A stretch of 64,000 nucleotides of DNA, from assembly GCF_004146235.1 (NCBI RefSeq), contig NZ_SELO01000019.1, forward strand, positions 28,704 through 92,703, written 5' to 3'. Position 1 is the first letter of the stretch; every line of letters starts with the position of its first letter. Of this stretch, positions 50,715 through 59,133 are shown one piece after another. Both the position numbers and the translations under genes were made by a program. This stretch comes from Tropicimonas sp. IMCC6043. GTDB taxonomy: Bacteria; Pseudomonadota; Alphaproteobacteria; Rhodobacterales; Rhodobacteraceae. The notes beneath the pieces are model-generated. The model had not been told where the DNA came from. It saw only the letters and a program-made list of their open reading frames with translations, and did no database searches.

Positions 50715-51689
50715 CTACCGGCGCTTGAAGGTTTCGGCGGCGACGGCCAGAACGATGACCAGACCGATGATCACGGCCTGCAGGAAGGGAGAGACGCTCA
50801 GCAGGTTCAGGCCGTTGCGCAACACGCCGATGATCAGAACCCCGATTACGGTGCCGACGACGCCACCGGTGCCGCCCGACAGGCTTGTTCCGCCGATGAC
50901 GACCGCAGCGATGGCGTCGAGTTCATAAGCCACGCCGGAACTCGGCTGGACGGAGTCCAGGCGCGCCGCGAGAAGAACGCCGGCAAGGCCTGAAAGAAGC
51001 GCCGAAGCCACGTACACCATAACCGTCGTGCGTTTCACGTTGATTCCGGCGAGGCGCGCCACTTCCGGGTTGCCGCCGATGGCATAGAGCGACCGACCGC
51101 CCTCGCGGTAGCGCAGGAACACGAAGGCAATCGCGAACACGGCCAGCATCACTGCGACCGTCATCGTAAGAAAACCGCCATAGCGAATGATGGCCGACAT
51201 GTTGAACCAGGCCGGGAAGCCAATGATCTGCGAGCCATTGGTGATCATGTTGGCAAGGCCGCGCGCAATCGACATCATGGCAAGCGTCGCGATAAAGGGC
51301 GGGACACCGAATGTGGTGACCATCGCTCCGGACGCCGCGCCGCAGATTGCTGCCGCAGCCAGCGCCCCGCAGATTGCGATGCTCATGGGCATTCCTGCCT
51401 CGACGTTGAGATAGCCCAGAACCATCATCGACAGTGCGAGCACTGATCCGACTGAGAGGTCGATGCCGCCAATCAGAATAACGAAAGTCATCCCGACCGC
51501 CATGATCCCGAGCACGGTGACCTGATCCATGACATTCAGGAAGTTCCGAAACGACAGGAATGAGTCCGACGCGAATGAGAGGAAGGCGCAGAGAACCAGC
51601 AGACCGATCAATGGCCCGGTCGCCCCGCTCAAGGAGAACAGGCTCGCCACAGAAGGTTTCACCGAGCCGTCTTTGGCAATCGAAGTCAT
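50715..51689 (-). CDS. RbsC-like ABC transporter permease
   Basis: 324 residues with about eight to ten membrane spans. The family signature GGIDLSVGSVLALSMMV is present near residue 72, and VVIGGTSLSGGTGGVVGTVIG near residue 260. It forms the inner-membrane channel for the adjacent binding protein. It is the first gene of the minus-strand operon and begins 15 bases from a 7-2-7 palindrome. Confidence 0.92.
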   Translation of the reverse strand: MTSIAKDGSVKPSVASLFSLSGATGPLIGLLVLCAFLSFASDSFLSFRNFLNVMDQVTVLGIMAVGMTFVILIGGIDLSVGSVLALSMMVLGYLNVEAGMPMSIAICGALAAAAICGAASGAMVTTFGVPPFIATLAMMSIARGLANMITNGSQIIGFPAWFNMSAIIRYGGFLTMTVAVMLAVFAIAFVFLRYREGGRSLYAIGGNPEVARLAGINVKRTTVMVYVASALLSGLAGVLLAARLDSVQPSSGVAYELDAIAAVVIGGTSLSGGTGGVVGTVIGVLIIGVLRNGLNLLSVSPFLQAVIIGLVIVLAVAAETFKRR

Positions 51690-51704
51690 GATTCCCCCTA
51701 ATCT

Positions 51705-51720
51705 GTGTATATTTATACAC
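51705..51720. promoter_or_regulatory. Perfect palindrome, candidate SorC-type operator
   Basis: GTGTATATTTATACAC (arms GTGTATA and TATACAC around TT) lies 15 bases before the permease start, in the 229-base gap between the divergent transport and catabolic operons. The SorC-family regulator encoded in the plus-strand operon is the natural candidate to bind it (inference). Confidence 0.55.
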
Positions 51721-51856
51721 TAGTGATGCAACATTCGTATCCTGAAGTGCCCAGGCAGTCAAACATTTTCTTCCCCACAACTTCAAAGCCTTTTTCACTT
51801 AAAACTCTGGGAGGGCGAAGTTGCGAACAATTAGCCAAAAGGGCCACACATCTCGC

Positions 51857-51886
51857 TTGACTTTCGTCCTAAACTGCAATTCTAAT
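51857..51886 (+). promoter_or_regulatory. Predicted sigma-70 promoter of the catabolic operon
   Basis: TTGACT (51857-51862) and TCTAAT (51881-51886) are separated by 18 bases, 33 bases before the transketolase start. The surrounding sequence is AT-rich compared with the genes. Confidence 0.5.
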
Positions 51887-51918
51887 GAATAAGGAATTTT
51901 TATGCATGGAGAGCCAGT

Positions 51919-52740
51919 ATGGACACCCAAGACCTTCGACGCATGGCGAACCAGATCCGCCGTCGCGATCTCCAGGCCGTCTTCGAAGCGGGCGCGGGCC
52001 ATATCGGTGGCGAGATGTCTGTCTCTGACATCCTCACTGCACTGTATTTCAGGGTCCTGAATGTCGATCCCACGAACCCGCTCGATCCGAACCGCGACCG
52101 ATTCGTGCTCAGCAAGGGCCACACCGCCTGTGCGCTCTATGTGACGCTCGCCGAGAAAGGATTCATCCCGAAGGAGGAGGTCGCCACCTTTCTCAAGCCG
52201 CATTCGCGCCTTAACGGACATCCTAACCGGACCAAGGTCCCCGGGGTGGAGACCAATACCGGCCCTCTCGGCCATGGCTTGCCGGTGGGTGTGGGCATGG
52301 CCATTGCCGCGAAGCTGAGCGGCGCCTCCTGGCGCACCTATGTTGTGACCGGCGATGGTGAGATGCAGGAAGGCAGCAACTGGGAGGCGATCGCCTCCGC
52401 CGCCCAGTACAAGCTCGACAACCTGACGCTGATCATCGATCATAATCGCTTGCAACAAGGCGCGCGGCTGGCCGAGACAAACAACCTCGCCCCATTTGCG
52501 CCGAAGCTCGAAGCCTTTGGCTGGGTCGTCGAGGAGATCGATGGCCACGACATGGACCAGATCGTCGCCGCGCTGTCGCCCGACAAAGTGGAACCCCACA
52601 AGCCAAAGGCCATCGTGGCACACACCAACAAGGGCCAGGGCATCTCATTCATGTCCGACAATGTCGCCTGGCACCACAAGGTGCCGAATGCCGAGCAATA
52701 CAAACAGGCAATGGCCGAGCTTGAGGAGGCTGCCCAATGA
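51919..52740 (+). CDS. Transketolase-like, N-terminal subunit
   Basis: 273 residues. It contains the thiamine-diphosphate half of a split transketolase: GAGHIGGEMSVSDILTALY, LSKGHTACALY, NTGPLGHGLPVGVGMA and the cofactor motif GDGEMQEGSNWEA. Two-gene transketolases occur in pentose and apulose catabolic clusters. GGAGAG precedes ATG 51919. Its last four bases overlap the start of the partner gene (ATGA), indicating coupled translation. Confidence 0.9.
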   Translation: MDTQDLRRMANQIRRRDLQAVFEAGAGHIGGEMSVSDILTALYFRVLNVDPTNPLDPNRDRFVLSKGHTACALYVTLAEKGFIPKEEVATFLKPHSRLNGHPNRTKVPGVETNTGPLGHGLPVGVGMAIAAKLSGASWRTYVVTGDGEMQEGSNWEAIASAAQYKLDNLTLIIDHNRLQQGARLAETNNLAPFAPKLEAFGWVVEEIDGHDMDQIVAALSPDKVEPHKPKAIVAHTNKGQGISFMSDNVAWHHKVPNAEQYKQAMAELEEAAQ

Positions 52741-53696
52741 ACGCCGCAACCAGCGAGCCGAAGCTCTACGACTGCCGCGATGCCTTCACGGCCACGCTCG
52801 AAGCGATGGCCGCCGAAAACAACCGCATCGTAGCTGTGTGCAACGACTCAGTCGGCTCCTCCAAGCTCACCGGATTTCGCGACCGCTTCCCCGAGCGTCT
52901 GATCAATGTCGGCATTGCCGAACAGGCGCTTGTCGGCGCCGGCGCGGGCCTCGCCAATGGAGGCAAGATCCCGTTCGTCTGCGGCGCCGCCTGCTTTCTG
53001 ACCGCCCGGGCTCTGGAACAGATCAAGGCGGACGTCGCCTATTCCGACACCAATGTGAAACTCGTCGGAATCAGTTCTGGCATGGCCTACGGGGAACTTG
53101 GCCCGACCCATCATTCGACCGAAGACTTCGCCTGGGTGCGGGCGATCCCTAATGTGGCCGTCGTGGCGCCTTGCGACAATGCCGAGACGGCCGCGGCCGT
53201 CGCCTTCGCGGCAGAGTTCAAGGGTCCGATATTCCTGCGGTTGAGCCGTGTAGGCGTGCCGCAATTGCTGCCCGACAACCACAAGTTCGAACTCGGCAAG
53301 GCAGACACACTGCGCGACGGTGTTGATGTCACGATCATTGCCAATGGCGTGCTGACCCACCGCGCAATGCTTGCGGCCGAAAAGCTCGCAGGCGCAGGCG
53401 TTGAGGCGCGCGTACTCAATATGGCCAGCGTCCGTCCGATCGACGATGAGGCGATCGTGAAGGCCGCCGAGGAGACCGGTGCGATCGTGACCTGCGAGGA
53501 GCACACGATCTTTGGTGGGCTCGGCAGCGCCGTGGCAGAGGTCGTGGTGGAGACGCGTCCGGTGCTGATGAAGCGCCTCGGCGTGCCCGGTATCTTCCCT
53601 CCGACAGGAAGCGCGAATTTCCTCCTGGACGAGTTCGGGATGTCGCCCGACGGGATCGCCGCAGCCGCCAGAGATCTAATCGAACGGAAAGCGTAG
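52737..53696 (+). CDS. Transketolase-like, C-terminal subunit
   Basis: 319 residues covering the pyrimidine-binding and C-terminal domains: PERLINVGIAEQALVGAGAGLA (with the catalytic Glu), GELGPTHHSTEDFAWVRAIPN and ADTLRDGVDVTIIANGV. It pairs with the preceding gene to make a complete enzyme transferring two-carbon ketol units. It is followed after nine bases by the kinase gene. Confidence 0.9.
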   Translation: MNAATSEPKLYDCRDAFTATLEAMAAENNRIVAVCNDSVGSSKLTGFRDRFPERLINVGIAEQALVGAGAGLANGGKIPFVCGAACFLTARALEQIKADVAYSDTNVKLVGISSGMAYGELGPTHHSTEDFAWVRAIPNVAVVAPCDNAETAAAVAFAAEFKGPIFLRLSRVGVPQLLPDNHKFELGKADTLRDGVDVTIIANGVLTHRAMLAAEKLAGAGVEARVLNMASVRPIDDEAIVKAAEETGAIVTCEEHTIFGGLGSAVAEVVVETRPVLMKRLGVPGIFPPTGSANFLLDEFGMSPDGIAAAARDLIERKA

Positions 53697-53705
53697 GAGG
53701 GCACG

Positions 53706-55178
53706 ATGAAGCGGGCAGTTCTGGCCATCGACGAAGGCACGACCAACAGCAAGGCCATCCTTGTGCTCGAGTCGGGGGAGATCGTGGCACGCGGCTCCTG
53801 CCCGGTCGAGACGAAGCACCCCCGGTCGGGCTGGGTCGAGCAGGATGCCAGGCAGGTCTGGACGAGCACCATCGCGGCGATTCGGGACTGCCTGGCCGCG
53901 GGGCCGGAGATCGAGATCGCCGCCATTGGCATCTCCAACCAGCGCGAGTCGATCATGACCTGGGACAGGAAGTCCGGCGCGCCGCTTGGCCCGCTGGTGA
54001 CCTGGCAATGCCGGCGGACCGCCGCCGCCTGTGAAGCCCTCAGGGTGGCCGGAATGGAAGAAGACGTGATCGCCCGCACCGGCTTGCCGATCGACCCTTT
54101 GTTTCCAGCCACCAAGGTCGCCTGGCTGCTCGAAAATCACTGTGCCGGCAAGACGCCAGAAGATATCTGCATCGGAACGGTCGATTCCTGGCTGATCTGG
54201 AACTTCTCCGGCGGCAAGGTGCATGCTTGCGACGCCTCCAACGCCGCGCGCACCCAGCTCTACAACATCTCCGAGGGCCGCTGGGACGAAACGCTCTGCG
54301 GTATCTTCGGCGTGCCGATGAACGCACTTGCCAACGTCCACGATTCCTCCCACGTCTTCGCCCTTACCTCGGGCGTGGACGGTTTGCCTGACGGGTTGCC
54401 GGTCGCCTCGGCGATCGGCGACTCGCACGGGGCACTCTTTGGTCATGGCGCTTTTGGCCTCGGCGATGGCAAGGTCACCTTCGGCACCGGGTCGTCGGTC
54501 ATGACTACGCTGCCGGACTTCATCATTCCTCCCAAGGGCGTCACCACGACCATCGCCTGGTCGCTGAACGGCACGCCGACATTCGCGTTCGAGGGCAATA
54601 TCCTTGTCAGCGCGTCGATCCTTCCTTGGACGGCCGAGCTGCTGGGGCAATCGGATGTCACGACGCTGCTCGACCTTGCGCAGACCGTCGAAAGCACGCT
54701 CGGCGTCATGCTGGTTCCGGCGCATGTCGGGCTCGGTTCGCCGCATTGGAACGCCGAGGCGCGCGGCCTGATCTGCGGGCTCTCCTTCAACACCGGCAAG
54801 GCCCATATCGCGCGGGCCGCTGCGGAGAGTATGGCCTTCCAGGTCGCCGATGTCTTCGAGATCGTCGAGCAGAACTCGACCGCTGGGATCGGCCGGCTTT
54901 TCGTGGACGGTGGTCCCAGCCGCAATCCATACCTGATGGGAATGGTCGCCGACTACATCGATCATCCGGTTATCGGCGGCGAGAGCGCCGAGGCATCAGC
55001 GCTCGGCGCTGCCTTTCTTGCGGGGCTGGCCACCGGGTTCTGGCCGGACTTGGAAACGGTCGGCGCCCTGTCCGCGCACAGCAAGGGGTTCGCGCCGACG
55101 CTGCCGGCCAAAGAGCGGATTTCGGCACTGGCGACTTGGCGAGCGGCGGTAGCCCGCGCAACTCTTGGCACCGAATAA
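53706..55178 (+). CDS. FGGY-family carbohydrate kinase
   Basis: 490 residues. AIDEGTTNSKAILV (phosphate-1 motif), SNQRESIMTWDRKSG and FVDGGPSRNPYLMGMVADYI (FGGY-C signature region) identify a glycerol-kinase-like FGGY kinase. With the split transketolase it resembles apulose kinase plus apulose-4-phosphate transketolase of D-apiose breakdown (from memory of that pathway), but erythrulose, xylulose or other ketoses are possible. GGAGG lies a few bases before ATG 53706. Confidence 0.88.
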   Translation: MKRAVLAIDEGTTNSKAILVLESGEIVARGSCPVETKHPRSGWVEQDARQVWTSTIAAIRDCLAAGPEIEIAAIGISNQRESIMTWDRKSGAPLGPLVTWQCRRTAAACEALRVAGMEEDVIARTGLPIDPLFPATKVAWLLENHCAGKTPEDICIGTVDSWLIWNFSGGKVHACDASNAARTQLYNISEGRWDETLCGIFGVPMNALANVHDSSHVFALTSGVDGLPDGLPVASAIGDSHGALFGHGAFGLGDGKVTFGTGSSVMTTLPDFIIPPKGVTTTIAWSLNGTPTFAFEGNILVSASILPWTAELLGQSDVTTLLDLAQTVESTLGVMLVPAHVGLGSPHWNAEARGLICGLSFNTGKAHIARAAAESMAFQVADVFEIVEQNSTAGIGRLFVDGGPSRNPYLMGMVADYIDHPVIGGESAEASALGAAFLAGLATGFWPDLETVGALSAHSKGFAPTLPAKERISALATWRAAVARATLGTE

Positions 55179-55227
55179 TTATTCGCGGTAGGACAACCGG
55201 GTCCAATCCCGAACGAGGAGTGTCCAC

Positions 55228-56196
55228 GTGGCACGTGTCAACGAACTCAGACTGATTACCCGGGTGGCGCAGATGTACCACTTGGAGGGTCGCAGGCAGG
55301 CGGAGATCGCCCAGCATCTCCGAATGTCCCAGGCTACGGTCTCGCGCATGCTCAAGAAGGCGCAGGAGGAGGAGATCGTGCGAACGACCATCGTCGCCCC
55401 CTCCGGCACATTTCCCGAGCTGGAGAAGGGGATACGCGAGAAATTCGGCCTGCCGGAGGCCATTGTAGTGGAATGCGCCGAGGACAGCCCGGCCTCGATC
55501 ATGGCGCGGATCGGCGAGGCAGGCGCGCACTTCCTCGAGGCGACACTGCAATCGGGCGAAATCATCGGTGTCTCGAGCTGGAGCGAAACCATTCTGAAGA
55601 TGGTTGACAACATCCACCCGATGTCCGCGGGCAGGGTGAAGTACGTCGTCCAGACCCTCGGCGGCATGGGAAATCCGTCGGTCCAGACCCACGCCACCCA
55701 GCTCACTACGCGGCTGGCAAGACTGACCGGCGCCGAACCGCGCCTGCTGTCCGCCCCAGGAGTTGCGCCGTCGCGGGAGGCCAAACTCGTGCTCCTCGGC
55801 GACACCTATGTGCGTGAGACCATGGAGCTTTTCAGCAAGATCACGCTGGCCATCGTCGGTATCGGCGCAATCGAGCCATCCTCTATGCTCGCCCGCAGCG
55901 GCAATATCTTCACACCCAACGAACTGACCGAACATACAGATGCCGGGGCGATCGGCGACATGAGCCTGCGGTTCTTCGACATCGACGGCAACGTGGTGAA
56001 GACGCCGCTCGACGACCGGGTGATCGGCATGCCGATGGAAGCCCTGGCCAAGGTCGACCGGGTGATCGCGCTTGCGGGCGGCGCGGCCAAGACCGACGCA
56101 ATTCGCGGCGCGCTTCGGACTGGCACGATCGACGTGCTCGTCACCGACGAATTCACCGCGCGCCGCCTCCTGGAAGCGTGGAACACCACACCCTGA
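55228..56196 (+). CDS. SorC-family sugar-sensing transcriptional regulator
   Basis: 322 residues. N-terminal HTH: RVAQMYHLEGRRQAEIAQHL ... SQATVSRMLKKAQEEEIV; the rest is the SorC sugar-binding domain (IIGVSSWSETILKMVDNI; VGIGAIEPSSML; RVIALAGGAAKTDAIRGAL). Members bind phosphorylated sugars and usually repress or activate their own catabolic operon. A likely target is the palindrome at 51705. The start is at 55228 behind an ACGAGGAG site. Confidence 0.9.
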   Translation: MARVNELRLITRVAQMYHLEGRRQAEIAQHLRMSQATVSRMLKKAQEEEIVRTTIVAPSGTFPELEKGIREKFGLPEAIVVECAEDSPASIMARIGEAGAHFLEATLQSGEIIGVSSWSETILKMVDNIHPMSAGRVKYVVQTLGGMGNPSVQTHATQLTTRLARLTGAEPRLLSAPGVAPSREAKLVLLGDTYVRETMELFSKITLAIVGIGAIEPSSMLARSGNIFTPNELTEHTDAGAIGDMSLRFFDIDGNVVKTPLDDRVIGMPMEALAKVDRVIALAGGAAKTDAIRGALRTGTIDVLVTDEFTARRLLEAWNTTP

Positions 56197-56214
56197 GAAA
56201 GAGGAGATTGGGGA

Positions 56215-56997
56215 ATGAGAAGGTTCGAAGGCAAGACGGTTGTCGTGACCGGTGGCAACAAGGGTATCGGATATGCAATCGCCGAGCGTTTTCTCGTCGA
56301 AGGCGCGAACGTTGTCATTGCCTCCTACGAAGATCAGGTTAAGGAAGCTGCGGCCGAACTTGCCAAGGACGGCGGCGCGACCCTTCCGGTACTGTGCGAC
56401 GTGACGGACCCCGCTCAGGTGGTGAAGCTCTACGATGCCTCCGAAGAGGCGTTCGGAAGTATCGATATCTCGATCCAGAATGCTGGCGTCATCTATATCT
56501 CCAAGCTGGAAGAGGTGACCCTCGAGGAGTGGAACAAGACCCTTGCGGTCAACACGACCGGCTGTTTCCTGTGCTGCCAGGAAGCCATCAAGCGCATTCG
56601 CAAGCATGACCGTGGAGGCAAGCTGGTCAACACCGCCTCGGGCCAGGCGCGCGAAGGTTTCATCTATACACCGCATTACGCGGCATCGAAGTTCGGCGTG
56701 ATGGGGCTGACGCAGAGCCTTGCCAAGGAAGTGGCGCTGGAGAAGATCACCGTCAACGCGATCTGCCCGGGCATCATCTACAGCGAGATGTGGGACTACA
56801 ACGATCGCGTCTGGGGGAAGATGCTGGGCGACTACGGCCCGGGCGAATTGATGGCCGAATGGGTGCAGAACATTCCGATGAAACGCGCCGGCGTTGGCAA
56901 GGATGTTGCCGGCCTCGTCGCGTTCCTTGCCAGCGAGGACGCCGACTACATCACCGGCCAGACAGTCAACGTCGATGGCGGCCTGATCATGTCGTGA
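56215..56997 (+). CDS. Short-chain dehydrogenase/reductase, second
   Basis: 260 residues. TGGNKGIGYAIAERF (cofactor), QNAGVIYISKLEEVT, the catalytic Ser in NTASGQAREG, and YAASKFGVMGL. It differs from the SDR of the transport operon, so the pathway may use two successive oxidations or an oxidation-reduction pair. GAAAGAGGAG precedes ATG 56215, 18 bases after the regulator gene. Confidence 0.9.
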   Translation: MRRFEGKTVVVTGGNKGIGYAIAERFLVEGANVVIASYEDQVKEAAAELAKDGGATLPVLCDVTDPAQVVKLYDASEEAFGSIDISIQNAGVIYISKLEEVTLEEWNKTLAVNTTGCFLCCQEAIKRIRKHDRGGKLVNTASGQAREGFIYTPHYAASKFGVMGLTQSLAKEVALEKITVNAICPGIIYSEMWDYNDRVWGKMLGDYGPGELMAEWVQNIPMKRAGVGKDVAGLVAFLASEDADYITGQTVNVDGGLIMS

Positions 56998-57066
56998 CCG
57001 TCACGACGCGCCTCCGGTCCGGGCGCCACCGGGGGCGCAGACATCCATATCTGACACGGGGTTTTC

Positions 57067-57744
57067 ATGCTGACCCAAACGGATCGGCTGCTGCGCCGCC
57101 AGACGGCGGAATCGGTGCTGCGCAAAGCCGGGCGGATCGCGCTTGAGCGGTTCCGCACCAGCTCCTTCACCGTCCACGAAAAGGGCATGCATGAATTCGT
57201 GTCCGAGGTAGATCGCGAAACGGAAAATTTCATACGCGTGCGTCTGGCCGAGCGCTTCCCCGCCGACGGTTTCCTCGGCGAGGAACTTGGCGGCGCCCAC
57301 TGTGCCGCGACCTGGATTGTGGACCCGATCGACGGAACCACGAACTTTGTGCGCAACATACCGTTCTGGTGCCTATCGGCCGGTTTCGTCGTCGATGGCC
57401 AGCCAGAAGTCGGCGTGGTCTATGACCCCAATCTCGACGAGATGTTCGCCGCACACCGTGGGGGCGGCAGCTGGCTGAATGGCAAGCCCATCTCTGTGTC
57501 GAACACCGCAACTCCAAAAGGTGCAATTCTGGCATTCGGATTCAGCTTTCGGGCTTCACCCGAATGTAACCCGCGAATTGTCTCGCATCTTCTCTCGTCG
57601 GGAGCGATTTACCGTATCGGTCACAGCGTGAGCACTGGCTGGGCTGGACCGTCGTGCAGGATTGCCAGGCACGCATGTTGGGGCAGGACTCTGCGGAGGT
57701 CGATGCCAAGCTGGTGTGGAGCCGCCTCAAGTGCAGCCCGATGA
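57067..57744 (+). pseudogene. Inositol-monophosphatase-family gene, 3' truncated chimera
   Basis: The first about 178 codons are a normal inositol monophosphatase family protein: GEELGG (metal-binding Glu), WIVDPIDGTTNFVRNIPFWC and GVVYDPNLDEMF. At about 57600, after LLSSGAIYRIG, similarity ends, although the family continues for about 80 residues with the second metal-binding WDxAAG region. The frame runs on for about 45 codons into unrelated sequence read in the wrong frame. It is the last gene of the carbohydrate operon and is probably inactive. Confidence 0.8.
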
Positions 57745-58022
57745 TGTTCTGGCTCGCCGAGGTCGCGGGCGTCCCCAGCGATCTGCTGGACGAGGCGGAA
57801 GCGCTGGCAGAGAGCGCAAGCCAGGCCAACCCAGCCGACGGCCATCCGCACGGCAGGATGATCAGGACGGCCCTGCCGTGGCCCCTCATCGAACAGGCAA
57901 TCCTGACCGGCCCACACCTTGCGCCACTCTCGGTGGCCAACGACGCGGCGCTGCTAGCCTTTGACCGATTGACCGAGACAGTGTCTACCTACCGCAAGTT
58001 CCGGCAGTGGCTGCCGACCTAG
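57612..58022 (+). pseudogene. 5'-truncated hypothetical gene fused to the phosphatase remnant
   Basis: A frame of about 136 codons, offset from the phosphatase frame, reads PYRSQREHWLGWTVVQDCQA ... LVWSRLKCSPMMFWLAEVAGV ... HGRMIRTALPWPLIEQAIL and ends YRKFRQWLPT. It looks like the coherent C-terminal part of a conserved protein with no start codon of its own except GTG 57654. I do not recognise the family. The junction with the phosphatase marks a deletion or recombination point. Confidence 0.5.
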
Positions 58023-58414
58023 GCCACGATTTAAGAATTTGCTCGCTGCCCGCGCGGGGTCGGGGAGGTAGCAATCCACGCGATGGGACCCGCGGCGGGA
58101 GCCCGCCTAAACTCCGTTGCCGCTAGGTCCGTTCGCATGATCGCCACTGATGCCGACACGCCTGGCTCCCTCATGCCTCAACAGCAGTGAGTCAGAGATC
58201 GGAAAGTCTGGGAGCCCCCCTGTAGAATCACCCGGAAAGGCCGTTGGTACAACACGACAGAGATGACCAAAGGATACACCAAACCACCTTCGGCACAGCA
58301 ATTTCAACAACTTGGCGAGCGCCGCGGATACGCCGGTGCCGCCCTGCTGCCACATCAATTCGGTCCGAAACATCCGACTCTGATGCGTAGAAATTGAACG
58401 CAACGACGCGTTCG
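58023..58414. other. 392-base interval without a supported gene
   Basis: It lies between the truncated gene and the HTH operon. The only notable frame is a 44-codon one from ATG 58263 (MTKGYTKPPSAQQF) without a convincing ribosome site or family. It probably contains the promoter of the HTH-recombinase operon. Confidence 0.45.
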
Positions 58415-58642
58415 ATGGAGAAAAGCATCGGAAATCAAATGCAGGCTCTGACTCAGACCCAATTGGCGAGTCGCTGGCACAAGTCGCCGCGAACCCTCGA
58501 GCAGTGGCGGTGGCTCGGTAAGGGACCGAGATATATCAAGATCGGCGCGCGGGTGATCTATCCGCTGGAATTCGTGGAAGCCTACGAGAAAGACCATATT
58601 CACGTCAGCACCCTTGGCCCGGTCCGGCGGAGGGATCGCTGA
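58415..58642 (+). CDS. Small HTH protein (AlpA/excisionase-like)
   Basis: 75 residues from ATG 58415 (ATG 58439 is possible). LTQTQLASRWHKSPRTLEQWRWLGKGPRYIKIG, followed by a short wing (RVIYPLEFVEAYEK), is the winged-helix pattern of MerR-like excisionases and AlpA-type regulators. Its stop overlaps the next ATG by one base. Position ahead of a recombinase suggests control of excision (inference). Confidence 0.8.
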   Translation: MEKSIGNQMQALTQTQLASRWHKSPRTLEQWRWLGKGPRYIKIGARVIYPLEFVEAYEKDHIHVSTLGPVRRRDR

Positions 58643-59133
58643 TGCCGAAAAAGCCCTCGCCAAACCGCGTCAAGACGCATCGTGTCTATACAGTCTACGA
58701 GGCAGCCGACGCACTCGATCTGCACCGCCAGACTGTCATTCGCTGGATCAGGCACCACGGTCTGAGAGCCGATTGCAGCAAGCGCCCCTGGCTGATCGAG
58801 GGCCGGGACCTGAAGGGATTCCTCACCAAAAGGCGGCAGAAGGACCGCGTCACTCTCAAGATCGGCGAGATCTACTGCCTGCCCTGCCGACAGGCGCAAG
58901 TCCCTGCCGGGCACATGGCCGATTTCAGGATGAAGACGGCCACGTCCGGTGTTCTGTCAGGCATCTGTCCCGCCTGCGACCGGATGATGAACCGTATCAT
59001 CGGCCGTGCCGATCTTGAGGCGTTTCGGGCCGTTCTCGACGTGACAGTTCAGCAGGCAGTGACGGGAATAGTGGGAGTGAGCACCCCCTGTCTGACTGTC
59101 ACCCAGAAGGAGGCACGGCGAGCCAATGGTTAG
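58642..59133 (+). CDS. HTH protein with a CxxC-type zinc motif
   Basis: 163 residues. The N-terminal HTH is VYTVYEAADALDLHRQTVIRWIRHHGL and DLKGFLTKRR; the middle has two cysteine pairs (IYCLPC at about residue 75 and GICPAC at about 111) that could form a zinc ribbon; the C-terminus is helical. GGAGGGATC precedes ATG 58642. It overlaps the recombinase gene by eight bases, so the three genes form one operon. No exact family recognised. Confidence 0.75.
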   Translation: MPKKPSPNRVKTHRVYTVYEAADALDLHRQTVIRWIRHHGLRADCSKRPWLIEGRDLKGFLTKRRQKDRVTLKIGEIYCLPCRQAQVPAGHMADFRMKTATSGVLSGICPACDRMMNRIIGRADLEAFRAVLDVTVQQAVTGIVGVSTPCLTVTQKEARRANG

